Positions 62,775 to 64,000 of a DNA stretch of 64,000 bases are shown here, one piece after another. The notes under the pieces were generated by a model. It saw only the letters and a program-made list of their open reading frames with translations. It was not told the origin of the DNA and made no database searches. The stretch covers positions 496,001 through 560,000 of the forward strand of contig NZ_CAMZOK010000001.1 in assembly GCF_947331465.1 (NCBI RefSeq), in the 5' to 3' direction. A program made the position numbers and the translations under genes. How positions within the stretch are numbered: position 1 is the stretch's first letter; the number at the start of each line of letters is the position of its first letter. Source of the DNA: Shimia sp. Alg240-R146 (GTDB lineage Bacteria; Pseudomonadota; Alphaproteobacteria; Rhodobacterales; Rhodobacteraceae).

Positions 62775-63578
62775 GTGTCCCGTTTTTTTGCATCTTTGCT
62801 GATCTTTCTGATGGCCTCTGTTGTTTCGGCAGAGGATTCAGGTCTGCGCCGACTGGACACAGGCGAAGCCAGCAAAGGCTGGGGCGCGGTTGGTCGACTG
62901 GAATTTGACGGGCGCGGCTTTTGTACCGGTGCTTTAATCGCACCGGACAAGGTTCTGACAGCGGCGCATTGCCTGTTTGACCGCAACACTGGCGAGGCAC
63001 GTGACCTGAGCGCGGTGGAATTCCGCGCTGGTTGGCGCAACGGACGTGCGGAGGCCTATCGAAAAGTACGGCGTGCCGTGGTGCATCCGGATTATGCCTT
63101 TGGTCAGGACGAGTTGATGACGCGGGCACAGAGCGACATTGCCCTGCTGGAATTGTACCACCCGATCCGCAACACTCAGATCGCACCGTTTGAGACAGCT
63201 GGCCGGTTGCGAAAGGGATCTGAAATCGGCGTCGTTTCTTATGCTGTGGGTCGCGACGCCGCGCCCTCGTTTCAGGAAACCTGTCGCGTGCTCGGTCGCC
63301 ATCGGGGCGTCTACGTCTTGTCGTGTGACATTGATTTTGGCAGCAGTGGCGCGCCGGTCTTTGTGAGCGAAAACGGGCAAACCCGTATCGCGTCGGTTGT
63401 GGCGGCCAAAGCAGAACTCAACGGCGAAAAAGTGGCCTTGGGCACAGCGCTGGATTTCACGCTTTCGGAGTTGCAGGCGGTCATGGCGCAAGAACCCGTT
63501 GTGGTTGATAGGTCCACGACCTCGCTTGAGGATCGCAATAGCACGGGTGCGAAATTTGTGCGACCCAACGGGGGTTGA
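62775..63578 (+). CDS. Exported trypsin-like serine protease
   Basis: About 267 residues with signal peptide (MVSRFFASLLIFLMASVVSAE). The chymotrypsin-fold triad is recognisable: His in VLTAAHCLF, Asp in SDIALLEL and Ser in DFGSSGAPVF, where GSSG replaces the classical GDSG. The C-terminal 30 residues (after QAVMAQEP) lie outside the protease domain. GTG at 62775 with AGGAG upstream is the likely start; a GTG one codon earlier is too close to it. It stands alone between glcF and an Hsp20 gene. The substrate is not known. Confidence 0.87.
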   Translation: MSRFFASLLIFLMASVVSAEDSGLRRLDTGEASKGWGAVGRLEFDGRGFCTGALIAPDKVLTAAHCLFDRNTGEARDLSAVEFRAGWRNGRAEAYRKVRRAVVHPDYAFGQDELMTRAQSDIALLELYHPIRNTQIAPFETAGRLRKGSEIGVVSYAVGRDAAPSFQETCRVLGRHRGVYVLSCDIDFGSSGAPVFVSENGQTRIASVVAAKAELNGEKVALGTALDFTLSELQAVMAQEPVVVDRSTTSLEDRNSTGAKFVRPNGG

Positions 63579-63699
63579 AACCCAGAAATCCTTTCCCAAA
63601 TGACACTGTATCGGGGCGCCAAAGATGGGTCCCGTATCTGATTGCCTGTCCGTTCTTGGAAGGCACACATCTGTTGTCGCTTATGTAAAGGATAACCCT

Positions 63700-64000
63700 A
63701 TGCGCACGTATGATTTCGCACCGCTGTACCGTTCGTCAGTTGGCTTTGACCAAATTGCAAACCTGATGGATCGGGTTCTGACCAACGATGTTTCCCAGCC
63801 GAGCTACCCACCCTACAACATTGAAAAAACTGCGGACGACGCCTACCGGATCTCGCTGGCCGTCGCTGGTTTTTCGTCCGATGATCTGAGCATCGAGGTC
63901 AAGGAGAACGCCCTTCTGGTGACTGCGAACAAGGGCGCGGAAAACACTGATAAGACCTTTTTGCACCGTGGCATCGCCACCCGCGCGTTTGAGCGTCGCT
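63700..64000 (+). CDS. Small heat-shock protein Hsp20 (IbpA type), 3' end outside window
   Basis: The first 100 residues are present, MRTYDFAPLYRSSVGFDQIANLMDRV then the alpha-crystallin domain with YNIEKTADDAYRISLAVAGFSSDDLSIEVKENALLVT and FLHRGIATRAFER. IbpA-type proteins hold unfolding proteins for the DnaK/ClpB system. An AAAGGA sequence precedes the ATG. No sigma-32 promoter with proper spacing could be found in the 121-bp gap before it. Confidence 0.93.
   Translation, partial: MRTYDFAPLYRSSVGFDQIANLMDRVLTNDVSQPSYPPYNIEKTADDAYRISLAVAGFSSDDLSIEVKENALLVTANKGAENTDKTFLHRGIATRAFERR

Noticed and set aside
63655-63686. Sigma-32 promoter before the Hsp20 gene (CTTG and CTTATGT)
   Set aside because: The spacing of 21 bp between the elements is longer than the 17-18 bp expected in alphaproteobacteria.
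1-64000. CRISPR arrays, insertion sequences, prophage or secretion-system genes
   Set aside because: No regularly spaced repeats, transposase motifs, phage structural genes or secretion ATPases could be found on either strand.

Overview
The window looks like a chromosomal stretch from an alphaproteobacterium of the Roseobacter group (Rhodobacteraceae). The evidence is the gene content and order: a petABC cytochrome bc1 operon, a two-subunit NuoEF-fusion NAD-formate dehydrogenase, glcDEF glycolate oxidase, leuC/leuD/leuB, dapF-mtaB, rsfS-rlmH, and protein sequences of that style. This assignment is inference from remembered family features; no database was searched. Coding density is high. I see no prophage, insertion sequence, rRNA operon or CRISPR array.

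Layout. 1-8.0 kb: a lipobox-bearing MepA endopeptidase (cut by the window edge), an UMF1/Atg22-like transporter and a hotdog thioesterase on the minus strand; then YggT, RecQ and YaaA on the plus strand; then a soluble hybrid histidine kinase on the minus strand. 8.2-16.6 kb: a periplasmic alpha-2-macroglobulin with an N-terminal PAN domain and intact thioester motif, translationally coupled to PBP1C, then a convergent outer-membrane barrel gene. 16.6-19.4 kb: petABC on the minus strand. 19.8-25.3 kb: a LysR regulator and the formate dehydrogenase genes. 25.5-29.8 kb: two GST-fold proteins, a PaiB-like flavin-binding protein, MtaB and DapF, then tRNA-Lys. 30-37 kb: a DbpA-type RNA helicase and a MarR-RND efflux operon with two palindromes in front. 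37-41.8 kb: a lipid-transport ABC system (STAS-MlaE, MlaF, a 704-residue MlaD/MCE protein with a long repetitive helical tail, and a PqiC-like lipoprotein). 42-45.6 kb: a second, membrane-bound hybrid kinase, a degenerate tRNA-like sequence and an EamA transporter. 45.7-55 kb: the leucine genes leuB and leuCD, separated by an accessory patch holding a LysR/epimerase pair, an EEP-family protein, a membrane protein of unknown function, a TsoY/TDT-like membrane protein behind a SqrR/BigR-like operator, and an orphan barstar-domain protein. 55-64 kb: an MscS channel, rsfS-rlmH, a DUF599 protein, glcDEF, a trypsin-like protease and the start of an Hsp20 gene.

How the genes fit together. The physiology suggested is that of a marine heterotroph. 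Formate (FDH) and glycolate (GlcDEF) oxidation feed electrons to NAD and probably the quinone pool, with petABC downstream. The envelope is well served by PBP1C/macroglobulin, the Mla-type lipid system, RND efflux and MepA. The most unusual items are a short array of 11-bp units found in two separate convergent gene gaps, the orphan barstar-like gene, the exact ATTC-N8-GAAT operator at the TsoY-like gene, the extended MCE protein, and the interruption of the leucine gene cluster.
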